Part shown: in pieces, positions 22,097-29,855 of the stretch | How the letters are laid out: every line of letters starts with the position of its first letter | How positions within the stretch are numbered: position 1 is the first letter of the stretch | Assembly (NCBI GenBank): GCA_030680795.1 | Contig: JAUXUL010000044.1 | Span: forward strand, 1-32,991 | Direction of reading: 5' to 3' | DNA: 32,991 bases | Origin: Anaerolineales bacterium | GTDB lineage: Bacteria > Chloroflexota > Anaerolineae > Anaerolineales > Villigracilaceae | Position numbers and translations under genes: made by a program | Notes under the pieces: generated by a model | The model's input: the letters and a program-made list of their open reading frames with translations, nothing else | What the model was told of the DNA's origin: nothing | Databases searched by the model: none

Positions 22097-23326
22097 ATGT
22101 CCATCCTTTCAGGAAAGCACATTTTACTTGGCGTGACGGGGTCTATTGCGGCGTACAAAGCGGCAGACCTGGCTTCCAAGTTAACACAAGCCGGCGCACA
22201 GGTGGATGTGATACTGACAGGCGCGGGCGAAAAGTTTGTGACACCGCTTACCTTTCAATCCGTCACTGGCCGCCGCGCATATACAGATAATGACTTGTGG
22301 GGAAATGAAGCGCATATTTTACATGTCACTTTCGGAAAAACAGCCGATATACTTGTGATTGCACCTTGCACCGCAGATACAATGGCAAAGCTCGCGCATG
22401 GTATTGCAGATAACTTACTAACCGTCACTGCGCTTGCGGCGGCTTGTCCGATTCTGATCGCGCCCGCAATGGATGGCGGCATGTTCGATCACCCCGCCAC
22501 GCGAGCAAATCTCGCGGCGCTTCAATCGCACGGAGTGCTGGTTGCTGGTCCTGCGGAGGGGTACCTCGCTTCGGGGCTTTCGGGCAAGGGACGCATGGTT
22601 GAGTCTGTAGAAGTACTTGGTCATATCCGCAATGTTCTGGGTAAACGAGGAAAACTTGCAGGAAAGAAAATTATTGTCACAGCAGGTGGGACTCAGGAAG
22701 CAATTGACCCTGTCCGCATCCTCACGAATCATTCAAGCGGCAGGCAGGGATATGCGCTGGCCCAAGCCGCTCTCGATTCAGGCGCAGACGTGTGCCTGAT
22801 CACAACACCGACAGCATTGACTCCACCTGTTGGCGCGCGGGTTGTATGCGTAAAAAGCGTGCAGGAAATGCTGGATGTATTGATAAACGAATCTGCTGAC
22901 GCGCTGATCATGGCGGCCGCCGCGGCAGATTTCCGCCCAAAGCAGGTTGCCAAGGAAAAAATGAAAAAGCGGGATGGCATTCCGCAGATCGAACTCGAAG
23001 CCGCGCCTGATATTCTAAAAATAGTCACATCGTCTCCGCTCGGAGCAGGATCAGGCTCACCAGCAGGAAAGAAGCGCTTTAAAGTTGTTGTGGGGTTTGC
23101 AGCGGAGAGTCAGGACCTGCTCGAAAACGCAGCTGAAAAGTTACAATCCAAAGGTTTGGATTTTATCGCCGCCAATGACATCTCTGCAAAGGATGCGGGG
23201 TTTGCCATTGAAACAAACCGCATTACCTTGTTATTCGCAAATGGGACACAGGAAATTTTGCAGTTGATGAGCAAGACCGAAGCGGCTGAAAAGATCATCG
23301 AACATACAGCGAGGCTGTTGGAGTAA
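22097..23326 (+). CDS. coaBC: Bifunctional phosphopantothenoylcysteine decarboxylase / phosphopantothenate-cysteine ligase
   Basis: The 409-aa protein performs two steps of coenzyme A synthesis. The FMN-binding CoaC half (1 to about 180) has VTGSIAAYKAADL, the His of EAHILHV (equivalent to E. coli H75), IAPCTADTMAKLAHGIADNLL and PAMDGGMFDHPAT. The CoaB half (about 185-409) starts KIIVTAGGTQEAIDPVRILTNHSSGRQGYALA and includes AAAAADFRP and VVGFAAES, with a C-terminal NDIS. Two CoaC positions differ from E. coli Dfp: Asn125 of PAMN is Asp (PAMD), and Cys158 of ACG is Ser (LASGLSGKGRM). I recall similar variants in related phyla. It is two bases from the next gene. Confidence 0.94.
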   Translation: MSILSGKHILLGVTGSIAAYKAADLASKLTQAGAQVDVILTGAGEKFVTPLTFQSVTGRRAYTDNDLWGNEAHILHVTFGKTADILVIAPCTADTMAKLAHGIADNLLTVTALAAACPILIAPAMDGGMFDHPATRANLAALQSHGVLVAGPAEGYLASGLSGKGRMVESVEVLGHIRNVLGKRGKLAGKKIIVTAGGTQEAIDPVRILTNHSSGRQGYALAQAALDSGADVCLITTPTALTPPVGARVVCVKSVQEMLDVLINESADALIMAAAAADFRPKQVAKEKMKKRDGIPQIELEAAPDILKIVTSSPLGAGSGSPAGKKRFKVVVGFAAESQDLLENAAEKLQSKGLDFIAANDISAKDAGFAIETNRITLLFANGTQEILQLMSKTEAAEKIIEHTARLLE

Positions 23327-23328
23327 AT

Positions 23329-24060
23329 ATGCGTGTTCTGGTCATCTCGGATATTCATGCAAATTACACAGCGCTCGAAGCCGCATTAATAGATGGGGGT
23401 GAAGTGGATGAGACCTGGTGTTTGGGCGATCTGGTTGGATATGGTCCCGATCCAAATGAAGTCGTTGAAAAAGTACGTGATATAAAAAATCTGACCTACC
23501 TGCTTGGCAATCATGATGTGGCGGTCATCGGCAGAATGCCGCTTGAAACATTTAATGGCGAAGCGCGGCGTTCATTGCTCCATCACGGAAAAGTTTTAAC
23601 CGCCAGCAACAAGGAATTTATGCGCGCGCTTCCATCCAATACAACAGTGCGCGGCGAAGCGACCCTGGCGCATGGGAGTCCACGCGACCCGTTATGGGAA
23701 TATATTTTGAATTCGCTTACGGCGCGCCTCAACTTTGAGCATTTTGATACGCCCTGGTGTTTCGTCGGCCATTCGCACATCCAATGCATGTTTGCATTGG
23801 ATGAAGAACAAGACCGCGTGAGTCTTGAAAAGGTCAAACCAGATGTGCCGATCATACTCCGCCGAAAACTGATCCTGAACCCGGGGTCTGTCGGCCAGCC
23901 GCGTGACCGCGACCCGCGCGCCGCCTATGCCATCTACGACACCACAGCCTGCACATGGACTCCGCGCCGCGTGGAATATAACATCGCCGAAGTACAGCAG
24001 CGTATTCGCGCTGCAGGCTTGCCTGAGAAACACGCGATTCGCATTGCAGAGGGATGGTAG
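23329..24060 (+). CDS. Metallophosphoesterase, YfcE/MJ0936-like
   Basis: The 243-aa calcineurin-like phosphodiesterase has all expected metal ligands: D8 and H10 in ISDIHANYTALEA, GDLVGYGPDPNEV, LLGNHD, HGSPRDP and VGHSHIQ. GSVGQPRDRDPRAAYAI is typical of the bacterial subgroup that includes DR1281/YfcE-like proteins. The natural substrate is unknown; members act on various phosphodiesters. It starts two bases after coaBC, so the two are cotranscribed, without an obvious metabolic link. Confidence 0.9.
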   Translation: MRVLVISDIHANYTALEAALIDGGEVDETWCLGDLVGYGPDPNEVVEKVRDIKNLTYLLGNHDVAVIGRMPLETFNGEARRSLLHHGKVLTASNKEFMRALPSNTTVRGEATLAHGSPRDPLWEYILNSLTARLNFEHFDTPWCFVGHSHIQCMFALDEEQDRVSLEKVKPDVPIILRRKLILNPGSVGQPRDRDPRAAYAIYDTTACTWTPRRVEYNIAEVQQRIRAAGLPEKHAIRIAEGW

Positions 24061-24067
24061 TTTACCC

Positions 24068-24116
24068 CCATCCCCAAACCTCCCCCCCATATGGGGAGAG
24101 GTTTAGGGTGAGGGCA
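24068..24116. repeat. Palindromic repeat after the metallophosphoesterase gene
   Basis: CCCCAAACCTC and GAGGTTTAGGG surround CCCCCCCATATGGGGA. The element would fold into a stable hairpin on either strand. I recognise this as a type of dispersed intergenic palindrome common in bacteria; no second copy is present here. Confidence 0.7.
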
Positions 24117-24184
24117 GGAACTATTCCTCGGGTATGTTCGTCCTTTGGGTGGAGAAACCACAAAGATAAAAAGGAGAAGAAATC

Positions 24185-25135
24185 ATGAAAAAGATATTGC
24201 CATTTAGCCTAATCACTATTGCAGCACTGTTCCTCGCCGCGTGCGGGGGTGCCCGTTCACTGACGCCATCTTATGCATCCACCGAAGCACCGGCAATGAT
24301 GGAATTACCCGCCATGGCACCCGAAGCAGGGTTTGTTGCTGATCAAGTTCAAGCGAATAGCGGCTCTGGCGTTCCTGCCGCAACGGTCGAACGGCTGGTC
24401 ATCCAAAATGCAGACATTTCCATTGTCGTTTCAGAAGTGGAAACCCGCATGAAGAATATCCAGATCATGGCGCAGCAAATGGGCGGGTTTGTTGTTTCGT
24501 CCAATCTGTATCAAAGTTACACCAGCAATTACGTTGAAGTGCCTGAAGCGCAGATCGTCATCCGTGTGCCGTCGGAAAAACTGGAAGAAGCGTTGGGAAA
24601 GATCAAGAAAGATGTGGTCGAAGTTCAAAACGAAACACGCTCAGGCCAGGATGTGACCGCCGAATATGTGGACTTGAAATCACGCCTGAAAAATCTTGAA
24701 GCCGCTGAAGCACAATTGAACGAGATCATGCAAACCGCCACAGAAACCGAAGACGTGGTCAACATCTTCAATCAACTTGTTTATTATCGTGAGCAGATCG
24801 AAATCGTAAAAGGTCAGATGAAATATTACGAGGAAGCTGCCGCGCTATCCGCCATCACCATCCGTATCATTGCCGAAGAAAAAGACCAGCCCATTGAGAT
24901 CGGCGGTTGGGAACCCAAAGGCATTGCGCGTGATGCCATTCAGGACCTTATCTACTTCTATCAGGATTTCGTAAACTTCGTCATCCGCTTCGTGATCTAC
25001 ATCCTGCCTGTCTGGATCACCATCGGTGTTCCGTTGTACCTGATCTTCATCGGGTTCCGCGCCATTATCCGCAAGCTGCGCGGCAATAAAAAGAAGGTGG
25101 AGCCCAAGGCTGAAGTTGAGGAAGAGAAGAAGTAG
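24185..25135 (+). CDS. DUF4349 lipoprotein
   Basis: The 316-aa protein has a signal peptide with lipobox LFLAAC (Cys about residue 20), so it should be lipid-anchored outside the membrane. A Ser/Pro/Ala-rich linker is followed by the DUF4349 region (about 70-230): VIQNADISIVVSEVE, MGGFVVSSNLYQ, IRVPSEKLEEALGKI and DVTAEYVDLKSRLKNLEAAEAQL, the last being a likely coiled coil. One strong transmembrane segment at about 265-290 and a Lys/Glu-rich cytoplasmic tail (KKKVEPKAEVEEEKK) follow. Function is unknown; related proteins are linked to envelope stress or secretion. AAGGAG precedes the ATG, and a clear terminator follows. Confidence 0.9.
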   Translation: MKKILPFSLITIAALFLAACGGARSLTPSYASTEAPAMMELPAMAPEAGFVADQVQANSGSGVPAATVERLVIQNADISIVVSEVETRMKNIQIMAQQMGGFVVSSNLYQSYTSNYVEVPEAQIVIRVPSEKLEEALGKIKKDVVEVQNETRSGQDVTAEYVDLKSRLKNLEAAEAQLNEIMQTATETEDVVNIFNQLVYYREQIEIVKGQMKYYEEAAALSAITIRIIAEEKDQPIEIGGWEPKGIARDAIQDLIYFYQDFVNFVIRFVIYILPVWITIGVPLYLIFIGFRAIIRKLRGNKKKVEPKAEVEEEKK

Positions 25136-25155
25136 GAATTGAAAAGTGAAAAGGT

Positions 25156-25184
25156 AGGACGGTGGTGATACCGTCCTCTTTTTT
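25156..25184 (+). terminator. Intrinsic terminator after the DUF4349 gene
   Basis: AGGACGGT-GGTGAT-ACCGTCCT forms a perfect 8-bp stem followed by CTTTTTT. Confidence 0.9.
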
Positions 25185-25187
25185 ACC

Positions 25188-25302
25188 ATCATTGCGAGCC
25201 GCCGCTCTTGTGGTTTGGCAGCGAAGAAATCCCCAACAAAGTTGGAGATTTCTTCGGGTTGGGTCTCGATAAAAATGCTACTCGACCGCCAGCCCTCGCA
25301 AC
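25188..25302. repeat. Palindromic repeat, family A copy 4 (diverged)
   Basis: ATTGCGAGCC and GCCCTCGCAAC are outer arms. GCGAAGAAATC with GATTTCTTCGG and CCAACAAAGTTGG form the inner stem. It is longer and more diverged than the copies in the aro operon. It lies just after a terminator and before rsmG. Confidence 0.75.
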
Positions 25303-25328
25303 ACATGCCACACATTTAAAAGCAGGCG

Positions 25329-25366
25329 TGACGAAGAAGGATGTATTTGTTTTATAATCAACCCAC
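25329..25366 (+). promoter_or_regulatory. Promoter placing rsmG on a leaderless transcript
   Basis: TATAAT (25353-25358) stands eight bases before the ATG at 25367, with TGACGA (25329-25334) 18 bases upstream as a possible -35. No Shine-Dalgarno is present, so the mRNA most likely begins at the start codon. Confidence 0.55.
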
Positions 25367-26077
25367 ATGGATTCATTAATCAACGACGCGCGCACACTGT
25401 TCAATGTCCACCTCACAGCACGGCAGGTGAGGGCGCTCATCAATTATGAACGCGAACTGATCGAGTGGAATCAGAAATTCAACCTGACCGCCATTCGGGA
25501 TGTGGAATCGATCCGCACCAAACATTTTCTGGATTCATATTCCTGTGCGCTGGCCTGGAAGGCAATGCCTCCGCTTCGCCTCGTGGACGTTGGAACTGGC
25601 GCGGGGTTCCCGGGCATTCCCTTGAAAATAATTTACCCCAACATGCACATCACCCTCGTGGAATCAGTCGGCAAGAAAGCCATGTTCTGCCAGCATATTG
25701 TCAGCAAGCTTGGCTTGGAAGGCGTGGAGGTCATTCACGCCCGCGCTGAGGAAATTGGACAAACTCCCGCGAAGCGCGAATCCTACGACTGGGCCATAGC
25801 GCGCGCTGTTGCCAAGCTCAACATCCTGAGCGAATACCTACTACCGCTTGTGAAAGTAGGCGGATCCATGCTCGCCCAAAAAGGCGAAAGCGCACCCGCC
25901 GAAGCACAGGCCGCTGAAAAAGCAATGAAATTATTGGGTGGAAAATTGAAACAATTGATCCCCGTTAATTTGCCCGGTGTTGCCGATGACCGCTATCTTG
26001 TGCTGGTGGATAAAATCGCCGCCACGCCGCCTAAGTATCCGCGGAGCGCAGGGATGGCCGCGAAGATGCCGTTGTGA
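25367..26077 (+). CDS. rsmG: 16S rRNA (guanine527-N7)-methyltransferase RsmG
   Basis: The 236-aa SAM-dependent enzyme methylates G527 of 16S rRNA. The landmarks are YERELIEWNQKFNLTAIRD, HFLDSYSCAL, the SAM-binding loop VDVGTGAGFPGIPLKI, LVESVGKKAMFCQHI, AIARAVAKLNILSEYLLPL and LAQKGESAPAE. Length is near the family norm. It stands alone here, although in many bacteria it accompanies mnmG or parAB. It is convergent with the minus-strand genes that end at 26103. Confidence 0.95.
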   Translation: MDSLINDARTLFNVHLTARQVRALINYERELIEWNQKFNLTAIRDVESIRTKHFLDSYSCALAWKAMPPLRLVDVGTGAGFPGIPLKIIYPNMHITLVESVGKKAMFCQHIVSKLGLEGVEVIHARAEEIGQTPAKRESYDWAIARAVAKLNILSEYLLPLVKVGGSMLAQKGESAPAEAQAAEKAMKLLGGKLKQLIPVNLPGVADDRYLVLVDKIAATPPKYPRSAGMAAKMPL

Positions 26078-26102
26078 GCAGTTGGTAGTTCCCACAAAGT
26101 TT

Positions 26103-26282
26103 TCAGCAGATTTGCCTTGCTTCAACTGGTCCAACAATGGGTAAATCAACCGCGTTTAAATGCTGGGACACCTGCTTCCCTGTGTTGCAGCGAAGTTCAG
26201 CTTCAGTGATGATTTTGTCGGGAATGTTCGTTGAAAGTCCATGGGGCGAAGGCAACAAAATGATTTCGATGGAACCTGTCAC
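26103..26282 (-). CDS. Small hypothetical protein, possibly coupled to the upstream membrane protein
   Basis: A 59-codon frame begins with GTG at 26280-26282, overlapping the stop of the upstream gene as GTGA, the usual form of translational coupling. It reads GSIEIILLPSPHGLS ... TEAELRCNTGKQVSQHL ... VGPVEARQIC. The strand-helix pattern is faintly like a ubiquitin-fold (ThiS/MoaD) protein, but the C-terminal GG is missing. I do not recognise it; it may be a chance frame. Confidence 0.3.
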   Translation of the reverse strand: MTGSIEIILLPSPHGLSTNIPDKIITEAELRCNTGKQVSQHLNAVDLPIVGPVEARQIC

Positions 26283-27640
26283 TTCATTGTGCCAGGATCG
26301 AACCAACATTTTGGGGCTTTGCCTTCAAGTTTATCGCCACAGGTACCTCGCAACACCTGCAAATCGGATAGGTCCCACACTCGTTCAGGCGCCTGAACAA
26401 TGGCCACAGGCTTTCCATTCCACATCATAGGATATATGCTGGATACATATCTGAAATGTACAAGAGTGCTTAGGATAAGCGCTGTGCCAAAAATAACTTT
26501 CCACCATTGTAATGACCATAGCCGTTTTTCTTCGAGTACCGGGATTATGAAATAGGCAAGATAAGACGCCATGTCCGTAAACAAACGCGGACCAAGAGAC
26601 CAACCACCATACCAGTTATCAAAAGATGAAATTGTTACCCAATGTGTGATTAAGATGAGGACAAGATAAGGCTCGACACTCTTCAAAACCATGTAACCAT
26701 CCCTGACCACCAAATATATGCCAAACATTGAAATCAGGAATATGGGCGTGGAAATAAAAAGCCCTCGGTTTGGGCTGATCAAATTGCCCAATAGAGCATT
26801 GAAAAAATCCAAATTGGCTCCCAAGCGTTGAGGCAGATAATAAGGGGGAAGGACTGAATGGTATACTCGCAAACTATCAATGACAAGAATAGTGATTGGT
26901 ATCAGCAGTCCTGTAAAATAGAATGCCAGATCCTTCCTGTGATTTATCAAAATGTATAGCGTGAGGAAGAAGAGAGAAAGACTGTTGGTAGGCCTGACAA
27001 TGTACGAAAATCCAAGCAAGGCACCAACAAAGAACATCCACCATTTGTTCGAGGAGCCCCGTAGTATCATCCATAGGGCTGTGGTTAAACACAAAACAGA
27101 GAGCCCATGCTGCCATAATGCTCTGCTGGCAGTTGACAACATGGGAGTCGAAAAAGCAAAAATAAAAGTAAGCAGGAGAGAACGCCATTTATCAAGCCGT
27201 AAAGAAACAAGCAGATAAAACAAAACTGCCGCCAAGGCGGATATGAACGAAGCCGCTATCTTCTCGATCTTTGCAAGCCTCCCGTCTGGAAAATGATCCG
27301 TCAGATAGGTTGCGAAATCAGTTGAATAGCGCAAATCAAATACTTTATCCATCCCCCATACAAAAGGTACACTTATAATCGGCACTCCCAAAGGAAAATA
27401 GGGATAGATATGATTGTCCAGATAAACGACACGGAAGTCCCGATCTTCCATGAGATGAACGTACTCGTCAAGGTTTGTGTTGTGTTCGCGAAGCATACTC
27501 ATGGAGATATAAAAAGTCCACCTGGAATCAGTGCTGGTTGTCACCGGGCAAAGGATATAGATAAAAAACACAACCAGAAAAACCGGCATCATCCATATGA
27601 TATCGGGGTTCAGTTTTGGATTAACCAATTTTGTGCTCAC
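26279..27640 (-). CDS. Multi-pass membrane protein, GT-C glycosyltransferase-like
   Basis: The product, about 453 aa, has 9-11 hydrophobic helices and a long non-membrane segment near 40-110 (SRWTFYISMSMLREHNTNLDE, HIYPYFPLGVP), where GT-C enzymes of the ArnT/PMT type carry their acidic catalytic residues. FDNWYGGWSLGPRLF near residue 350 is typical of this loose family. It may transfer sugars from polyprenyl phosphate carriers, but no specific function can be named. I prefer GTG at 27638-27640, seven bases after GGAG; TTG at 27641-27643 is also possible. The gene appears more AT-rich than its neighbours, suggesting transfer. Confidence 0.7.
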   Translation of the reverse strand: MSTKLVNPKLNPDIIWMMPVFLVVFFIYILCPVTTSTDSRWTFYISMSMLREHNTNLDEYVHLMEDRDFRVVYLDNHIYPYFPLGVPIISVPFVWGMDKVFDLRYSTDFATYLTDHFPDGRLAKIEKIAASFISALAAVLFYLLVSLRLDKWRSLLLTFIFAFSTPMLSTASRALWQHGLSVLCLTTALWMILRGSSNKWWMFFVGALLGFSYIVRPTNSLSLFFLTLYILINHRKDLAFYFTGLLIPITILVIDSLRVYHSVLPPYYLPQRLGANLDFFNALLGNLISPNRGLFISTPIFLISMFGIYLVVRDGYMVLKSVEPYLVLILITHWVTISSFDNWYGGWSLGPRLFTDMASYLAYFIIPVLEEKRLWSLQWWKVIFGTALILSTLVHFRYVSSIYPMMWNGKPVAIVQAPERVWDLSDLQVLRGTCGDKLEGKAPKCWFDPGTMK

Positions 27641-28105
27641 CAAGAAGCTCCATATCTTTGTCTAACTGTCTTTCAGGTTTGAATTTTTGGATATAGGTGT
27701 TTTAGTTTGAACGTAAAGGGTTTTGTTTGTCCACACTGATAGCCTCATATTTTTTATACGCATTGTCCAACTCACCGAATCCTGATCCTAGAAAAAGAGC
27801 GTTGTCCGCGCTTCAAGCTTTGCATGTAGGGCCAAGTGATTGATCCAGAAACTATCGTCAATAAAACGATGGTACTATAAAACTTCGGAAGTTTGGTTGG
27901 AATCATCGATTACCTTACACCCTCAAAATATAGACGAGATGAACGCTGAAAACGCTGATTCTTCTTGATTTTCGCGGCAAATTCGCTTAAGAATCTGCGT
28001 TCGTCTGCATTTTTCAGCGTCCCGTCTCAAAGTGTAAGGTAATCAGTTGGGGTCATTAGAATCATATTGCATTGAAAAAGACTTCCGAAGATTCAAAAAA
28101 AGAAT
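27641..28105. other. Intergenic region with MITE-like palindrome
   Basis: No gene is supported in these 465 bases. The main content is the inverted-repeat element at 27908-28044. Outside it, CTTCGGAAG near 27884 and CTTCCGAAG near 28082 are related small palindromes on either side. Confidence 0.6.
27908..28044. repeat. MITE-like element with 13-bp terminal inverted repeats
   Basis: GATTACCTTACAC (27908-27920) and GTGTAAGGTAATC (28032-28044) are perfect terminal inverted repeats. The internal arms are also complementary (GAACGCTGAAAA and TTTTTCAGCGTCC; GATTCTT and AAGAATC), so the 137 bases could fold into one long hairpin. No coding frame is inside, and no obvious target-site duplication is visible. 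Confidence 0.6.
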
Positions 28106-28471
28106 CTAACAACCCGCTTCATCCACAATCGTAATCTTATCATCCTTGTTGGGGATAATACACAAAAACTCAAACGGTTCTTCGCCGATATTCTCATAGA
28201 AATGCACCATGCCAGCGGGAATAAAAACCACATCACCTGCTTTTATTTTATAAATATCATCACCGATCCCGATCTTCGCATGTCCGCTCAGGACATATTG
28301 CTCATGTTCCACCGTGTTGGTGTGGCGCGGCATTCCACCGCCGGGCAGCATGGAGAATTTCCGCAGGGCAAAATTCGGTCCTTCTTGTGATGAAATCAAC
28401 ACTTGAATGGTCGTGTCTTTCCCAGCAGTTACGTATTTGGCTTCGACATCGCTACCATGTTTGACGGTCAT
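28106..28471 (-). CDS. Cupin-domain protein
   Basis: The 121-aa single-domain cupin has metal-ligand motif 1 as MPRHTNTVEHEQYVLSG (H-x-N-type variant with H, H/E and E) and motif 2 as GDVVFIPAGMVHFYENIG. It may bind a metal ion and act as a small-molecule enzyme or sensor; the substrate is unknown. AGAGGT lies upstream of the ATG. It follows the acetyl-CoA hydrolase gene (69-base gap) on the opposite side from transcription, so it is upstream of nothing else and has its own candidate control region (28481-28516). Confidence 0.85.
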   Translation of the reverse strand: MTVKHGSDVEAKYVTAGKDTTIQVLISSQEGPNFALRKFSMLPGGGMPRHTNTVEHEQYVLSGHAKIGIGDDIYKIKAGDVVFIPAGMVHFYENIGEEPFEFLCIIPNKDDKITIVDEAGC

Positions 28472-28480
28472 GGTTACCTC

Positions 28481-28516
28481 TTTACAGTCTGAAGATAATT
28501 TATACTCATCTGTAAA
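28481..28516 (-). promoter_or_regulatory. Operator-like palindrome upstream of the cupin gene
   Basis: TTTACAG (28481-28487) and CTGTAAA (28510-28516) form a perfect 7-bp inverted repeat around an AT-rich spacer. On the minus strand that spacer contains TATAAA, a possible -10. It could be a repressor site or a weak hairpin ending the upstream transcript. Confidence 0.4.
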
Positions 28517-28540
28517 CCTTCCTTCGACCTATCCTTTAAG

Positions 28541-29851
28541 TTATGTGTAGTGCAGCTCTTTCGCCTGCCTTTGCAATTCTTCCTGGAATTGCGGATGCGC
28601 GATCTTGATCAGAGCCTGCGCGCGCTGACGGATGGTCTTTCCATATAGATCGGCTACGCCGTACTCCGTCACTACAAAACGGACGTGATTGCGGCTGGTC
28701 ACCACACCAGCGCCATGTTTAAGCATGGCGGCGATTTTGCTGATTTGTGTCCCATCTCGCATGACCGCTGTGCTTGGCAGGGCAATGATCGGCACGCCGT
28801 CCTTGGAGCGGGATGCGCCGTAAATAAAATCCAATTGCCCGCCGACGCCGCTGTAAAGTTTTGGTCCAATGCTGTCGGCACAAACCTGGCCGGTAAGATC
28901 CACTTCAATGGCGGAGTTAATGGCCACCATGCGGTCGTTTTGCGCGATGACGAATGGATCATTCACGTATTCCGTGCGATGCAGTTCGATCATTGAGTTA
29001 TCGTCCACCCATTCATACAAGCGCTTCGTGCCAAGGATAAAACCTGCCACGATCTTGCCCGGGTGCAGAGATTTGCGGGCATTCGTCAACACGCCGGCAT
29101 TGACAAGGTCAATCACACCATCCGAGAATAATTCTGTATGAATACCCAAATCCTTTTTATCGAAAAGATATTTCAAGACTGCATCTGGAATTCCGCCGAT
29201 ACCAAGCTGCATGGTCGCGCCATCGGGAATTAATCCCGCCACATGCCCGGCGACCTTTTGGACAATTTCCGCATCGCCTTCATCAGCCATGGGGAGTTCC
29301 GGAATATCGTAATTGACAGGCACAATATGGGTCAGACGGCTGACATGAATGAAGGAATCGCCCAAAGTGCGGGGCATTTTTTCGTTCACTTCGGCAATGA
29401 CCACCTTGGCCGATTCCGCCGCAGTCTTGGTCAAACCGACTTCAACGCCAAGACTGCAAAAGCCGTGTTCGTCCGGAGTTGATACATGGACAATGGCAAC
29501 ATCCAGAGGCAGGATACCTTGCTTGAACAACAAAGGAAACTCAGAAAGCAACACAGGTGTGAAGTCTGCGCGGCCCTCCTGAACAGCCTTGCGGATATTG
29601 GCGCTGATGAACATGGAGTTCACCCGCAAATGACCTTCCATGGCAGGATCGACGTAATCTGCCGCACCAACCGTCAGCGCCTGGCAAATCTCCACGTCTT
29701 TTAATGTGGGAGCAATCTCCACCAGCGCCGCTAATAGTGTCTGAGGGACGGACACATTTCCCGTCAGAAAGACGCGCTGTCCCGATTTGATCACTTTCAC
29801 TGCTTCCTGAGCAGTGGTCACTCGTGATTGATAAATACTTGTATCAGTCAT
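28541..29851 (-). CDS. Acetyl-CoA hydrolase/transferase family protein (4-hydroxybutyrate CoA-transferase-like)
   Basis: The 436-aa family I CoA-transferase has an N-terminal half with LTGNVSVPQTLLAALVE and a C-terminal half with GIGGIPDAVLKYL at about 217-229. The catalytic Glu is in HTELFSDGVIDL near residue 240, and GVGGQLDFIYGAS and VTEYGVADLYGKT follow. Length matches 4-hydroxybutyrate or butyryl-CoA:acetate CoA-transferases, which move CoA between organic acids in anaerobic fermentation. The exact acid is not readable from sequence. It starts four bases after the ald stop, so the two form an operon that could link alanine-derived pyruvate and acyl-CoA metabolism. Confidence 0.9.
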   Translation of the reverse strand: MTDTSIYQSRVTTAQEAVKVIKSGQRVFLTGNVSVPQTLLAALVEIAPTLKDVEICQALTVGAADYVDPAMEGHLRVNSMFISANIRKAVQEGRADFTPVLLSEFPLLFKQGILPLDVAIVHVSTPDEHGFCSLGVEVGLTKTAAESAKVVIAEVNEKMPRTLGDSFIHVSRLTHIVPVNYDIPELPMADEGDAEIVQKVAGHVAGLIPDGATMQLGIGGIPDAVLKYLFDKKDLGIHTELFSDGVIDLVNAGVLTNARKSLHPGKIVAGFILGTKRLYEWVDDNSMIELHRTEYVNDPFVIAQNDRMVAINSAIEVDLTGQVCADSIGPKLYSGVGGQLDFIYGASRSKDGVPIIALPSTAVMRDGTQISKIAAMLKHGAGVVTSRNHVRFVVTEYGVADLYGKTIRQRAQALIKIAHPQFQEELQRQAKELHYT

Positions 29852-29855
29852 CTTA

